From: Chryseobacterium paludis
GTDB taxonomy: Bacteria > Bacteroidota > Bacteroidia > Flavobacteriales > Weeksellaceae
Direction of reading: 5' to 3'
Assembly: GCF_025403485.1 (NCBI RefSeq)
Contig: NZ_CP099966.1
Coordinates: forward strand, 1,736,001 to 1,800,000
Length of the DNA stretch: 64,000 nucleotides
Shown: positions 8,501 through 19,582 of the stretch, in pieces
Layout of the letters: each line of letters starts with the position of its first letter
Numbering within the stretch: position 1 is the first letter of the stretch
The notes under the pieces: generated by a model
Seen by the model: only the letters and a program-made list of their open reading frames with translations
The model's database searches: none
What the model was told of the DNA's origin: nothing
Position numbers and translations under genes: made by a program

Positions 8501-8848
8501 TTATTGATGTGAAAGAATATTAATTAATTTATCAAACGGATCTTTGACAAAAAATCTACGGACTCCCCAGTCTTCATCAGTAATATCATAAGTTACTTCA
8601 AACCCTGAATCCTTCATCTTGTTATACACTTCATCAACCTCATCAACTTCAATGGACAGATCCGGAACAGGAGTATTATTCCCGCCTTGTGTTGCAAAAC
8701 TTATCTGAACTTTCGATTCTACATCATTTCCAAATGTTTTGATCCACCCATGATCCATCAATATTTCAAGACCTAAAATATGATGATAAAAATAATCTGC
8801 ACGGGACAAATCTTCAGTTTTGATGTTTGTAACAATTCTTTTTACCAT
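8501..8848 (-). CDS. VOC family protein
   Basis: A 115-residue single VOC module: KRIVTNIKTEDLSRADYFYH ... GLEILMDHGW at the start and WGVRRFFVKDPFDKLINIL at the end. It is first in a two-gene unit with the next VOC gene. Glyoxalase-superfamily fold; ligand unknown. Confidence 0.88.
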   Translation of the reverse strand: MVKRIVTNIKTEDLSRADYFYHHILGLEILMDHGWIKTFGNDVESKVQISFATQGGNNTPVPDLSIEVDEVDEVYNKMKDSGFEVTYDITDEDWGVRRFFVKDPFDKLINILSHQ

Positions 8849-8878
8849 TTTTATTTAAAATTATGAAATTATTACCAT

Positions 8879-8914
8879 CAAAAAAGCCCTGCAAAAATAA
8901 AATCTTACAAGGCT
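8879..8914 (-). terminator. Terminator downstream of tpx
   Basis: On the minus strand a stem AGCCTTGTA/TGCAGGGCT (two G-U pairs) is followed by a run of T. It lies between tpx and the VOC pair. Confidence 0.6.
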
Positions 8915-8942
8915 TTCTTTTTAAAAGAGTTTTACTTCAATT

Positions 8943-9440
8943 TTATTTTAATGCTTCTAAAGCAGCACTATAATTTGGTTCGTTTACAATTTCGGAAACC
9001 TGTTCTGTATAAACTACTTTATTATTTTCGTCCGTAACGATTACCGCACGGCTTAAAAGGCCTTTCAAAGGAGAATCTGTAATGGTAACTTCATAATCAT
9101 CTCCAAAGCTACTTCTGAAATCAGAAAGTGTTTCTACGTTATTCAAGCCTTCAGCAGCACAAAATCTTCCTAATGCAAATGGCAGATCTTTAGAAACATT
9201 GATCACAACAGTATTATCTAAACTGGAAGCTTCTTCATTAAATTTTCTTGCTGAAGCTGCACAAGTTCCGGTATCGATACTAGGAAAAATATTGAATACT
9301 TTTTTCTTTCCTTCAAAGTCAGAAAGCGTTTTTACAGCTAATCCAGAATCTACCAATGCAAAATCTCTGATGCTGCTTCCTACGGATGGTAAATTACCTA
9401 ATGTATGTACTTCGTTTCCTTTTAATGTGATATTTGACAT
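8943..9440 (-). CDS. tpx: Thiol peroxidase Tpx (cytoplasmic)
   Basis: A 165-residue atypical 2-Cys peroxiredoxin of the Tpx class. The peroxidatic Cys is in PSIDTGTCAASARKFNEEA, the resolving Cys is in GRFCAAEGL, and the C-terminal part has DSPLKGLLSRAV. It reduces H2O2 and small alkyl peroxides using thioredoxin. No signal peptide. A second, exported copy is encoded at 31618-32190. A TAAATTTG -7 box lies about 20 bp before the start. Confidence 0.95.
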   Translation of the reverse strand: MSNITLKGNEVHTLGNLPSVGSSIRDFALVDSGLAVKTLSDFEGKKKVFNIFPSIDTGTCAASARKFNEEASSLDNTVVINVSKDLPFALGRFCAAEGLNNVETLSDFRSSFGDDYEVTITDSPLKGLLSRAVIVTDENNKVVYTEQVSEIVNEPNYSAALEALK

Positions 9441-9461
9441 AATTTATTTTTTAAGGTTTTT

Positions 9462-9469
9462 CAAATTTA
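9462..9469 (-). promoter_or_regulatory. -7 promoter box of tpx
   Basis: TAAATTTG on the minus strand, 21 bp upstream of the tpx ATG, matches TAnnTTTG. No clear -33 element. Confidence 0.5.
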
Positions 9470-9564
9470 CTTAAATAAGGCATTTTTCTCGTTGAAATAA
9501 AGGTTAAATAATTCTTAAAGTGCAAAAACTTATTTAGGTTTAATCTAAAAAATTTAAATTTTAA

Positions 9565-13114
<3,550 letters not shown>

Positions 13115-13115
13115 T

Positions 13116-13144
13116 AAAAACCTCTCCTTCTGGAGAGGTTTTTT
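13116..13144 (+). terminator. Terminator after the lipoprotein gene
   Basis: Stem AACCTCTCC / GGAGAGGTT with a TTCT loop and a T run, immediately after the stop codon at 13114. It closes the icd-lipoprotein transcript. Confidence 0.85.
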
Positions 13145-13173
13145 GATATAAATTGAATTGAAATTCTAAAACA

Positions 13174-13512
13174 TCAGATCTTGTCTTCTACAATCACCTT
13201 CCGATGCTCTCTACCCCAATTGATCATTTCCATTATAATTTTCCCAAAGGTTCTGCAATAATCTGTAGGTATATATTCAATTAGAACCGGAGTATCCGGA
13301 TACACATTTCTCGTCACCAGTTTATTGAGTTCCATATCTTTCAGTTCCTTTGAAAGCATTCTTGTGGTGATGCCGGGAATACTGCGCTCAATTTCACGGA
13401 AGCGTCGGTTACCATTACAAATCGCATTGATTACCGGAATCCGCCATTTACCCCCTATAAAATATAGGGTATCCTGCAGTGCTCTTAATTCTTCTGTCTG
13501 ATCTCTTTCCAT
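13174..13512 (-). CDS. HxlR family transcriptional regulator
   Basis: A 112-residue winged-helix HxlR/DUF24 protein: LYFIGGKWRIPVINAI at the first helix, RRFREIERSIPGITTRMLS as the recognition region, and LVTRNVYPDTPVLIEY as the wing. The frame is open for 20 more codons upstream, but those run through the divergent promoter region, so the ATG at 13512 (MERDQTEEL) is chosen. It is divergent from an SDR gene and probably regulates it and itself, the usual arrangement for this family. Confidence 0.9.
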   Translation of the reverse strand: MERDQTEELRALQDTLYFIGGKWRIPVINAICNGNRRFREIERSIPGITTRMLSKELKDMELNKLVTRNVYPDTPVLIEYIPTDYCRTFGKIIMEMINWGREHRKVIVEDKI

Positions 13513-13552
13513 TTTGTAAAAATTAAGTTGATATACTCTGTGATACTGATTA

Positions 13553-13586
13553 CAAAAGTATACCATTTTCACTATAACTTTGTCAA
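13553..13586 (-). promoter_or_regulatory. Promoter of the HxlR gene
   Basis: On the minus strand TTGAC (13582-13586), 21 bp, then TACTTTTG (13553-13560): a good match to the Bacteroidota -33/-7 pattern. It predicts transcription starting near 13546 and so supports the internal start codon at 13512. Confidence 0.6.
13575..13582 (+). promoter_or_regulatory. -7 promoter box of the divergent SDR gene
   Basis: TAACTTTG, 16 bp before the ATG at 13599. It overlaps the -33 region of the opposite HxlR promoter, so the two promoters lie face to face on about 35 bp. Confidence 0.5.
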
Positions 13587-13598
13587 AAATTTTAAGAA

Positions 13599-14345
13599 AT
13601 GAATAAATTTAACAACAAACTGGCTATCGTAACCGGTGGAAATAGTGGAATCGGATATGCAACAGCAAAAGAATTAATTGCGGAAGGAGCAAAAGTAATT
13701 ATTACCGGAAGAAGAAAGGAAGCCATAGACAAAGCAGCAGCAGAGTTAGGAGCAGTCGGATTTGTTTCTGATCAGGGAAAATTAGAAGATATCTCTTTAT
13801 TGAAAAAAGAAGTTGAGGATCAATATGGAAAAGTGGATATTCTATTTATCAACGCTGGAATTACAGGAACATTAACCTCTATTGAAAACATGAATGTTGA
13901 AAATTTTGACAGTGTAATGGATATTAACTTCAGAGGTGCTTACTTTACGCTGAGTCAGTTTATTCCTACATTAAATGATGGAGCGTCTGTCGTGTTTTTA
14001 TCATCAATTGTAGCGGCTACACATAATCCAAACAGTTCGATCTATCAAGCCAGTAAAGCGGCACTAAACTCCATTGCAAAAACAGCAGCTGCAGAATTAG
14101 CACCAAGAAAGATCAGAGTAAATATGGTAAGTCCCGGGCCTACAAAAACAGAAATAATGAATAAAGCAGGACTTGATGATGTTACCTTACAAAATATTCA
14201 GGAGCGCCTGATCAATGAAATTCCATTAAAAAAAATGGGAACTGCTGAAGATGTTGCCAAACTTGTAAGCTACTTATCTGATGACAGCATATCAAGTTTT
14301 ATTACAGGTACTGAAATCATCGTTGATGGCGGAATGGTTTTATAA
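13599..14345 (+). CDS. SDR family oxidoreductase
   Basis: A 248-residue classical SDR. TGGNSGIG at residues 12-19 binds NAD(P), FINAGITG follows, the catalytic Ser is in VVFLSSIVA, the YQASK active-site motif and PGPTKTE follow, and the end is the usual FITGTEIIVDGGM. It is divergent from the HxlR regulator, a pairing common for stress- or electrophile-inducible oxidoreductases. Substrate unknown. A long perfect inverted repeat follows as terminator. Confidence 0.9.
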   Translation: MNKFNNKLAIVTGGNSGIGYATAKELIAEGAKVIITGRRKEAIDKAAAELGAVGFVSDQGKLEDISLLKKEVEDQYGKVDILFINAGITGTLTSIENMNVENFDSVMDINFRGAYFTLSQFIPTLNDGASVVFLSSIVAATHNPNSSIYQASKAALNSIAKTAAAELAPRKIRVNMVSPGPTKTEIMNKAGLDDVTLQNIQERLINEIPLKKMGTAEDVAKLVSYLSDDSISSFITGTEIIVDGGMVL

Positions 14346-14357
14346 TAAAATTCTTTC

Positions 14358-14397
14358 AACTATAAAATACCGGAAATACTTCCGGTATTTTATAGTT
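14358..14397. terminator. Long perfect inverted repeat, terminator
   Basis: Two 18-bp perfect arms (14358-14375 and 14380-14397) around a four-base loop, with AT-rich outer parts and a CCGGAA/TTCCGG core. It lies just after the SDR stop codon. Confidence 0.75.
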
Positions 14398-14422
14398 ATA
14401 ACTGAGGGATAAAAATTCTAGT

Positions 14423-14490
14423 TTCACCCTTTAAATTGTCCGGTTCACCATTCTTTACATTTCATCATTCTGAACCAGTATCTACTTTTG
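14423..14490 (+). promoter_or_regulatory. LytTR-type direct-repeat operator and -7 box ahead of the heme-protein operon
   Basis: TTCACC at 14423-14428 and again at 14444-14449, exactly 21 bp apart, each inside a GTTCAC/TTTCAC context, then TACTTTTG (-7) at 14483-14490, 39 bp after the second repeat. The spacing and the GTTNA core resemble LytTR/AgrA-type sites. The same layout recurs at 17853-17920. Confidence 0.6.
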
Positions 14491-14510
14491 AACCATAAAA
14501 TAAAACGATT

Positions 14511-15503
14511 ATGGATTCAGTAAAGAAAAAGAGAACAATAAAACCTATAGCTATACTATTCATAGCGATCCTGGGAACCTTTGCAGGACTGCAGCTTTTC
14601 AATCCACCACTCGAAGGTAAACCTGTAACCGGTACCATTGAAGCGCCTCGTGAAGTGATCTCTATCTTAGAAAGATCTTGCTTCAATTGTCATTCTAATG
14701 AGCAAAAACTCAGTTGGTATGATAAAATTGCTCCTCTATCATGGGCCGTAAAAAAAGATGTGGAAAGGGCGAGAGAAGTAATGAATTTTTCAGAATGGTC
14801 GCAGCTTTCTCCAGGAGAACACAAAGGAAGAATGTATTCCATCCTAAACATGATGCAGGCCGGAAAGATGCCTCTTCATGAATATACTTTGCTACACTCA
14901 TCAGCAAAGATTTCCAGTAAAGATATTGAAGTGATCAGAAAATATACTTTATCTCTTTCCGGAAAAAATCCCACTCCAATAAATAAAAAAATTAATGATC
15001 CACATCAGGATATAAAACAGGCTTCCGCAGGTTATCCGGGTTTTCCTGTGTCACCCAACGGAGTTCGTTATACACCTGAATTTAAAAAATGGAAAGTCAT
15101 CAGCATGAGTACGTTGTTCGACAATTCCATTCGTGTGATCTATGGAAACAATATTGCTGTTAAAGCTGTAGAAACTGATAACTTTCATCCATGGCCAGAT
15201 GGCAGTATTGTGGTAAAAGCAGTATTTAAACAAACCGAATCCGCTGACGGAGAAATAAGACCTGGTGAATTTATTAACGCTCAGTTTATGGTAAAAGATG
15301 CAAAAAAATATACCGATACGGAAGGCTGGGGATTTGCTAAATTTTCCGGAAAAGATCTTCATCCGACAGGAAAAACAGCATCATTTGCAAAGGAGTCATG
15401 TATTGCCTGTCATCGCCAATTGGCAGAACCTACAGGATACCTATTCGATGTTCCCATGAAAGTAAACACAAAAAATCTAATCGAAAAATTACAGAAAAAA
15501 TGA
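14511..15503 (+). CDS. Membrane-anchored heme protein (Haem_bd plus cytochrome P460-like)
   Basis: A 330-residue protein with one N-terminal membrane anchor (about residues 11-30). A c-type heme site CFNCH (57-61) lies in a heme-binding domain (SWYDKIAPLSWAVKKDVERA), followed by a P460-type domain (FKKWKVISMSTLF, IYGNNIAVKAV, GWGFAKFSG) that ends in a second heme motif CIACH (297-301). The chain is exported and presumably anchored in the inner membrane facing the periplasm. P460 proteins oxidise hydroxylamine or detoxify nitrogen species in some bacteria; the role here is not known. Its stop overlaps the next start (ATGA). Confidence 0.85.
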   Translation: MDSVKKKRTIKPIAILFIAILGTFAGLQLFNPPLEGKPVTGTIEAPREVISILERSCFNCHSNEQKLSWYDKIAPLSWAVKKDVERAREVMNFSEWSQLSPGEHKGRMYSILNMMQAGKMPLHEYTLLHSSAKISSKDIEVIRKYTLSLSGKNPTPINKKINDPHQDIKQASAGYPGFPVSPNGVRYTPEFKKWKVISMSTLFDNSIRVIYGNNIAVKAVETDNFHPWPDGSIVVKAVFKQTESADGEIRPGEFINAQFMVKDAKKYTDTEGWGFAKFSGKDLHPTGKTASFAKESCIACHRQLAEPTGYLFDVPMKVNTKNLIEKLQKK

Positions 15504-15943
15504 AAAATATAAACATCGCTTTTTTAGCAATTTTCTTCCTTTTAACGGCATGTAAAAATGAAGATCCCAATAAAGATCATGTACGTCTGGTGTTTGATGC
15601 AGGTCATCTTAAATTTATCGGTTCTTCATTAAACAAAAAGAAAGAAACCATGTCTGCTTTGTATGGAAACAACCAGGCACTGCTATCGCTATCAAAGAAG
15701 AAAACTCAACCGGAAGCAGGAACTAAAATGAAACTTGTCACCTGGAAGTATCATGAAAATCCACAGTACACCGGCGGAACCATCACAGGTGAATTGCTGA
15801 GTATAGAAACTGTTGAAACGAATGCCAAGGGAGAGACATCATATCATAAGGATAACAGTTCTACTAAAGGAAATACCCAATCCTTTGACAAAGAACAAAG
15901 AATACAATATATGCTGGGTTATCAACCCGTCGTTATGCCCTAA
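15500..15943 (+). CDS. Putative lipoprotein of unknown function
   Basis: A 147-residue protein with an SPII signal (AIFFLLTAC) and no recognisable domain. The ATG at 15500 overlaps the stop of the heme-protein gene in an ATGA junction, so translation is coupled. A longer frame upstream would read through the heme gene's 3' end and has no domain support. It probably acts in the same envelope process as the heme protein. Confidence 0.75.
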   Translation: MKNINIAFLAIFFLLTACKNEDPNKDHVRLVFDAGHLKFIGSSLNKKKETMSALYGNNQALLSLSKKKTQPEAGTKMKLVTWKYHENPQYTGGTITGELLSIETVETNAKGETSYHKDNSSTKGNTQSFDKEQRIQYMLGYQPVVMP

Positions 15944-15965
15944 TTGAAAATAAAAATTATCAGGT

Positions 15966-15995
15966 AATCTGGGATTGAAATATCAGTCCCAGATT
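15966..15995 (+). terminator. Probable terminator after the heme-protein operon
   Basis: AATCTGGGA / TCCCAGATT arms around a 12-base loop, followed by an AT-rich run. It separates this operon from the kinase gene. Confidence 0.6.
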
Positions 15996-16058
15996 ATATT
16001 TATTAAAGTATTATGATTAAAAAATATTAATTTAACATTTTTAAAACCTACCTTCTTA

Positions 16059-17072
16059 ATGCATCAGGAAAAAATAAAAATATCGCAGGCTGTCATCTGG
16101 ATAAGCTCCATTTTTTTAGGGATCCTATCGTCAGTTCCCCAGCTTGCTTCTCACGACTTCAATCTCATGGAAGCTGTAGTGAACGCAGCCATTACCTCAG
16201 CTTTTGCGGTAGTCATGTGGTACCTCAACATCTTCCTGCTCAACCGCAACAAAAAAAGACGCCAGGGAATTTCTTACTCCAGGCTATTAGTGGTACTGGC
16301 ATTGGGTATGGTGGTCATGTTTGCATTGGCATGGGTACAACAATTAATTTTATCCCACATCAACTTTGGTCCTGTCATGCTGATGGTAGAAGTCAGAGGG
16401 ATTCTGATCAACCTTGTTTTCTATATGTTTTTAAATCTTGTTCAGCATAATTATACCGGCCAGCAAGTTCATTTGGAATTAGAAAAAGTAAAAAGTGATA
16501 ACCTGGGTGCTCAATATGAATTACTTAAACAACAGGTGAACCCTCACTTTCTTTTCAATAGTTTAAATACACTGAAGTCTATGGTGGAAACGCATGATGA
16601 GGAAACTGTTGATTTTATTATTAAGCTTTCCGATTTCTATCGTTTTACTCTGGAAAGCAGAAAGCTTGATCTAATCACAGTAGAGGAAGAAATGAAAATA
16701 TTAAACTCTTATCTTTTTCTTCAAAAAGCCCGATTTGGTGATGGTTTTACTTTTACCGATACATTGGATAAAGACACTTTAAAGACACTTATTCCGCCTT
16801 TCACTTTGCAGCTATTAGTGGAAAACTGTATCAAGCATAATATTGTTTCACAAAGTAAACCTTTACATATTAAGATATATGACGCAAACGATAAGATTAT
16901 TATTGAAAACCCTATTCAGCGTAAAATGATTCCTGAAGATTCTTTAGGTGTTGGCTTAAACAATGTTAATATGCGTTACAAACACTTATTAGATCAGGAA
17001 ATTGACATTACAGACAACAATCAAATTTTTCAAATAAAACTACCTTTTATCCATGAATATCATCATCATTGA
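16059..17072 (+). CDS. LytS-type sensor histidine kinase
   Basis: A 337-residue kinase. Four predicted membrane helices occupy residues about 8-125, followed by a coiled linker, then the His_kinase segment QQVNPHFLFNSLNTL with the phospho-acceptor His163, and an ATPase domain with LQLLVENCIKHN (N box) and GVGLNNVNMRY (G box). No periplasmic sensor domain, so it probably senses within the membrane. It overlaps the regulator gene by 20 bp, the standard LytS/LytTR pairing. Confidence 0.93.
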   Translation: MHQEKIKISQAVIWISSIFLGILSSVPQLASHDFNLMEAVVNAAITSAFAVVMWYLNIFLLNRNKKRRQGISYSRLLVVLALGMVVMFALAWVQQLILSHINFGPVMLMVEVRGILINLVFYMFLNLVQHNYTGQQVHLELEKVKSDNLGAQYELLKQQVNPHFLFNSLNTLKSMVETHDEETVDFIIKLSDFYRFTLESRKLDLITVEEEMKILNSYLFLQKARFGDGFTFTDTLDKDTLKTLIPPFTLQLLVENCIKHNIVSQSKPLHIKIYDANDKIIIENPIQRKMIPEDSLGVGLNNVNMRYKHLLDQEIDITDNNQIFQIKLPFIHEYHHH

Positions 17073-17820
17073 AGACGAATTCAGAGCGGCAAAATCACTG
17101 CAGAATTTAATCAAAGAATTAAAACCTGAATCTACAATTACCGGAGTTTATGACAGTATAGAATCCAGTGTAGAAGCTTTATCCCAAGGTAACAAACCCG
17201 ATCTTATCTTTATGGATATCCATCTGTCGGACGGGCTTTCTTTTGAAATTTTCAAACAGGTTGACATCACCTGCCCGGTGGTCTTTTGTACCGCATTTGA
17301 TCAATATATGCTGGATGCTTTTAAAAGCAAAGGGGTTGATTATGTTTTAAAGCCATTTTCACGGGATGACATTGCTGAAGCTTTAAGAAAAGTTGACGAG
17401 TTGAAAAAATTTTTCCAAAAGACAGAAATTCCTGAACTGGAAGCTATTTTACAAAAAATAAATCAGCCTCAAGCTTCTACTAAAAGTAGTTTCCTTGTTT
17501 TTAAAAATCAAAAATACACTACGATACTCACAGAAAATATTGCCTATTTCTATATTCATAATGAAATGACCCATCTGGTTACTTTTGATAAACAGCAGTT
17601 TTCACTCACCCAATCATTGGGTCAGGTGGCAGAACTTGTTTCTCCTAAACAGTTTTTTAGAGTAAACAGACAGTATATCGTTAATTTCACAGCCATTAAA
17701 GAAATGGAACATTATTTCCAGCGTAAGATCTATGTTAAATTAGTCATTGACACTCCTGAAAAGCTTCTTATCAATAAAGAAAAAACACATAGCTTTTTCT
17801 CCTGGCTAGAAGACCGGTAA
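17053..17820 (+). CDS. LytTR-type response regulator
   Basis: A 255-residue regulator. The receiver domain (1-120) has the acidic pair E7/D8, the phospho-acceptor Asp55 (FMDIHLSDG) and KPF near 108-110; the LytTR DNA-binding domain occupies about 145-255 (FFRVNRQYIVNF). LytTR domains bind pairs of short direct repeats about 21 bp apart. Such pairs occur ahead of both neighbouring operons (14423 and 17853), which makes those the likely targets. Confidence 0.95.
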   Translation: MNIIIIEDEFRAAKSLQNLIKELKPESTITGVYDSIESSVEALSQGNKPDLIFMDIHLSDGLSFEIFKQVDITCPVVFCTAFDQYMLDAFKSKGVDYVLKPFSRDDIAEALRKVDELKKFFQKTEIPELEAILQKINQPQASTKSSFLVFKNQKYTTILTENIAYFYIHNEMTHLVTFDKQQFSLTQSLGQVAELVSPKQFFRVNRQYIVNFTAIKEMEHYFQRKIYVKLVIDTPEKLLINKEKTHSFFSWLEDR

Positions 17821-17852
17821 TTGCTCAAATCTTAAACTTATTTTTTTCAGGG

Positions 17853-17920
17853 TTCACCTTTCTATTTGTCTGGTTGAGCCCTTTTTTCATTTTTTAACAT
17901 CACTCAGGTATCTACTTTTG
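17853..17920 (+). promoter_or_regulatory. LytTR-type direct-repeat operator and -7 box ahead of the DUF1223 operon
   Basis: GTTCACC (TTCACC at 17853-17858) and GTTGAGC (TTGAGC at 17874-17879), 21 bp apart, then TACTTTTG at 17913-17920, 39 bp after the second repeat. The 15 bases around the -7 box (17908-17922) are identical to those at 14478-14492. Confidence 0.6.
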
Positions 17921-17936
17921 AATAAAATTAAAAGAA

Positions 17937-18716
17937 ATGATATCTAAAAAACTATTGATAGTAGGTGTATTTGTCGCTTTACTATTTACAATTTCTGCAT
18001 TTGTGCAAAAAGATAAGACTAACGAAAACTTTAAAAACATTCCGATTGGAAATAATGGTGGTTTTGCAGTCTTAGAATTATTTACTTCTGAAGGATGCTC
18101 AAGCTGCCCTCCTGCAGATGCTTTAATGGGACAGATTAAGGAAAGCAGCAAAGATCAGCCTGTGTACATCTTGGCCTATCATGTTGATTATTGGAACCGT
18201 CTTGGTTGGAAGGATCGGTTCAGTACTCCAGAAAACTCTGAACGTCAGCAACAATACAGCAGGCTACTAGGTTCTCAGGTTTATACTCCACAACTTGTTA
18301 TCAATGGCAGACAGCAGTTTGTAGGATCAGATAGAGCAGCCGTTGAAAACTCTATTGTTAAAGCCTTAAGTAGTACTGGTGGCAGTATAATAGATCTGAA
18401 AGCTCAATCTGATTCTAAAGCAATCAGTGTTGCCTATAAAGTCTCAGAAAGCAATACTCAAAACAAACTACTGATCACATTGGTAGAGAAGAAATCTTCT
18501 ACTAACGTAGCAAGAGGAGAAAATGAAGGCCGACATTTAGAACACTGGCAGATCGTTCATCAACAAAATCAAATTTCTTTAAAAAGCAGTTCTGAAGGCA
18601 GTTCCAGCTTCCCGTTACCTAAGGATTTTAATATCAACAATTGGGAGATCATAGGATTTATTCAAAATGCAAGAACAGGACAGATTTCGGGAGCTTCAAA
18701 AGCTATATTTCAATAA
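17937..18716 (+). CDS. DUF1223 family exported thioredoxin-fold protein
   Basis: A 259-residue protein with an N-terminal signal anchor (about residues 5-22) and a DUF1223 core: LELFTSEGCSSCPPADALM with the Cys54-x-x-Cys57 pair, YHVDYWNRLGWKDRFS, and YTPQLVINGRQQFVGS. The family is thioredoxin-like and exported, and its substrate is unknown. First gene of a two-gene unit with the DoxX-like gene, under the second LytTR-type promoter. A periplasmic thiol role is an inference. Confidence 0.9.
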   Translation: MISKKLLIVGVFVALLFTISAFVQKDKTNENFKNIPIGNNGGFAVLELFTSEGCSSCPPADALMGQIKESSKDQPVYILAYHVDYWNRLGWKDRFSTPENSERQQQYSRLLGSQVYTPQLVINGRQQFVGSDRAAVENSIVKALSSTGGSIIDLKAQSDSKAISVAYKVSESNTQNKLLITLVEKKSSTNVARGENEGRHLEHWQIVHQQNQISLKSSSEGSSSFPLPKDFNINNWEIIGFIQNARTGQISGASKAIFQ

Positions 18717-18769
18717 ATCTTCAGGAAAGGACTAGACAATAAACAATAATAATTTAAAACAATAAAAAA

Positions 18770-19171
18770 ATGAAAACAAAAACAACAAAAATCATCTATT
18801 GGTCAGGAGCAATTTTTATGTCATTATGGTTTGGAACAAGTGGTATATTTGAACTCATTAAAAGTCCGTTTGTATGGGATATTACTTTACAACTTGGCTA
18901 TCCCCCGCATTTTATTTATATACTGGGAGTCTTCAAAGTTTTAGGAGTTATCGTACTTTTAGTTCCCAATAAGCTATTAAGATTAAAAGAATGGGTATTC
19001 GCCGGAATGTTTTTCGATATTACCTTCGCTTTCTTTTCTAAAATTGCAGTTATTGGATTTCCATCTACCATCGATGCTATTATAGCGTTTACCGTTCTGT
19101 CTATAACGTATTTTATGTTTAGAAAAATTTACAGTTCTGAACTGGTTCTTAATGAGGTTAAATTTAATTAA
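18770..19171 (+). CDS. DoxX family membrane protein
   Basis: A 133-residue polytopic protein with four predicted helices; IIYWSGAIFMSLWFGTSGIF and YILGVFKVLGVIVLLVPN are typical of the DoxX-like family (PF13564 type). Some DoxX members work with thiol- or sulfur-related partners in the membrane. It lies 53 bp behind DUF1223 and before a strong terminator, so it closes the LytTR-linked operon. Confidence 0.85.
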   Translation: MKTKTTKIIYWSGAIFMSLWFGTSGIFELIKSPFVWDITLQLGYPPHFIYILGVFKVLGVIVLLVPNKLLRLKEWVFAGMFFDITFAFFSKIAVIGFPSTIDAIIAFTVLSITYFMFRKIYSSELVLNEVKFN

Positions 19172-19191
19172 ATATGAAAGATTCTTATTAA

Positions 19192-19223
19192 AATAAATCC
19201 TCTCAGTATTGAGAGGATTTATT
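19192..19223 (+). terminator. Terminator after the DoxX gene
   Basis: Perfect arms AATAAATCCTCTCA / TGAGAGGATTTATT around GTAT. The T-rich right arm makes it a credible intrinsic terminator. Confidence 0.8.
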
Positions 19224-19582
19224 GTTGAAACTATATTGTAGGAAATTTTATCTTTTCTTTTGTCTTGAAACAAAAGAAACAAAAGTTCAAGACTGGAATT
19301 TTCGACTAAAATAAACTTTGTTCTCTGAAAATTCTAAACTCGTACGGATATAAAGTGTATTTATTATCAAATTTATGTCCCGTACTCAAACAATAGAATT
19401 TTCTTAACGTTCACAAAATTTATTTTTTTTGACGCCTCAACTTTCTAGGTCGTAACGGAAAAATCTTCGATTTTTTTTAAAGAACTGATGTGCCCTTTTT
19501 TTATACAGCATGAATTAACCTTAAAAAACTTAAGTGTTTAAAAACTTTTGTGACTTTTGTGGTTTAAATCGTTTCTTTTGTC
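19224..19582. repeat. Convergent non-coding gap holding a probable interspersed repeat
   Basis: No gene. From 19257 it carries nested inverted repeats CTTTTGT/ACAAAAG (19257-19276) and GTCTTGAA (19262-19269) / TTCAAGAC (19286-19293). An AT-rich body follows, ending in a 9-bp tandem repeat ACTTTTGTG x2 (19544-19561). I recall closely similar tracts repeated between genes in Flavobacteriales genomes, but cannot check copies here. Confidence 0.45.

Noticed and set aside
13513..13572. 20-codon N-terminal extension of the HxlR regulator
   Set aside because: It runs through the -7 box of its own promoter.
15398..15499. Longer start for the lipoprotein at 15500
   Set aside because: It lies in the heme-protein gene and would hide the lipoprotein signal peptide behind 34 extra residues.
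17828..17880. Possible terminator after the LytTR gene
   Set aside because: The GGTTCACC...GGTTGAGCC segment is a direct repeat, not an inverted one, and fits the LytTR operator instead.
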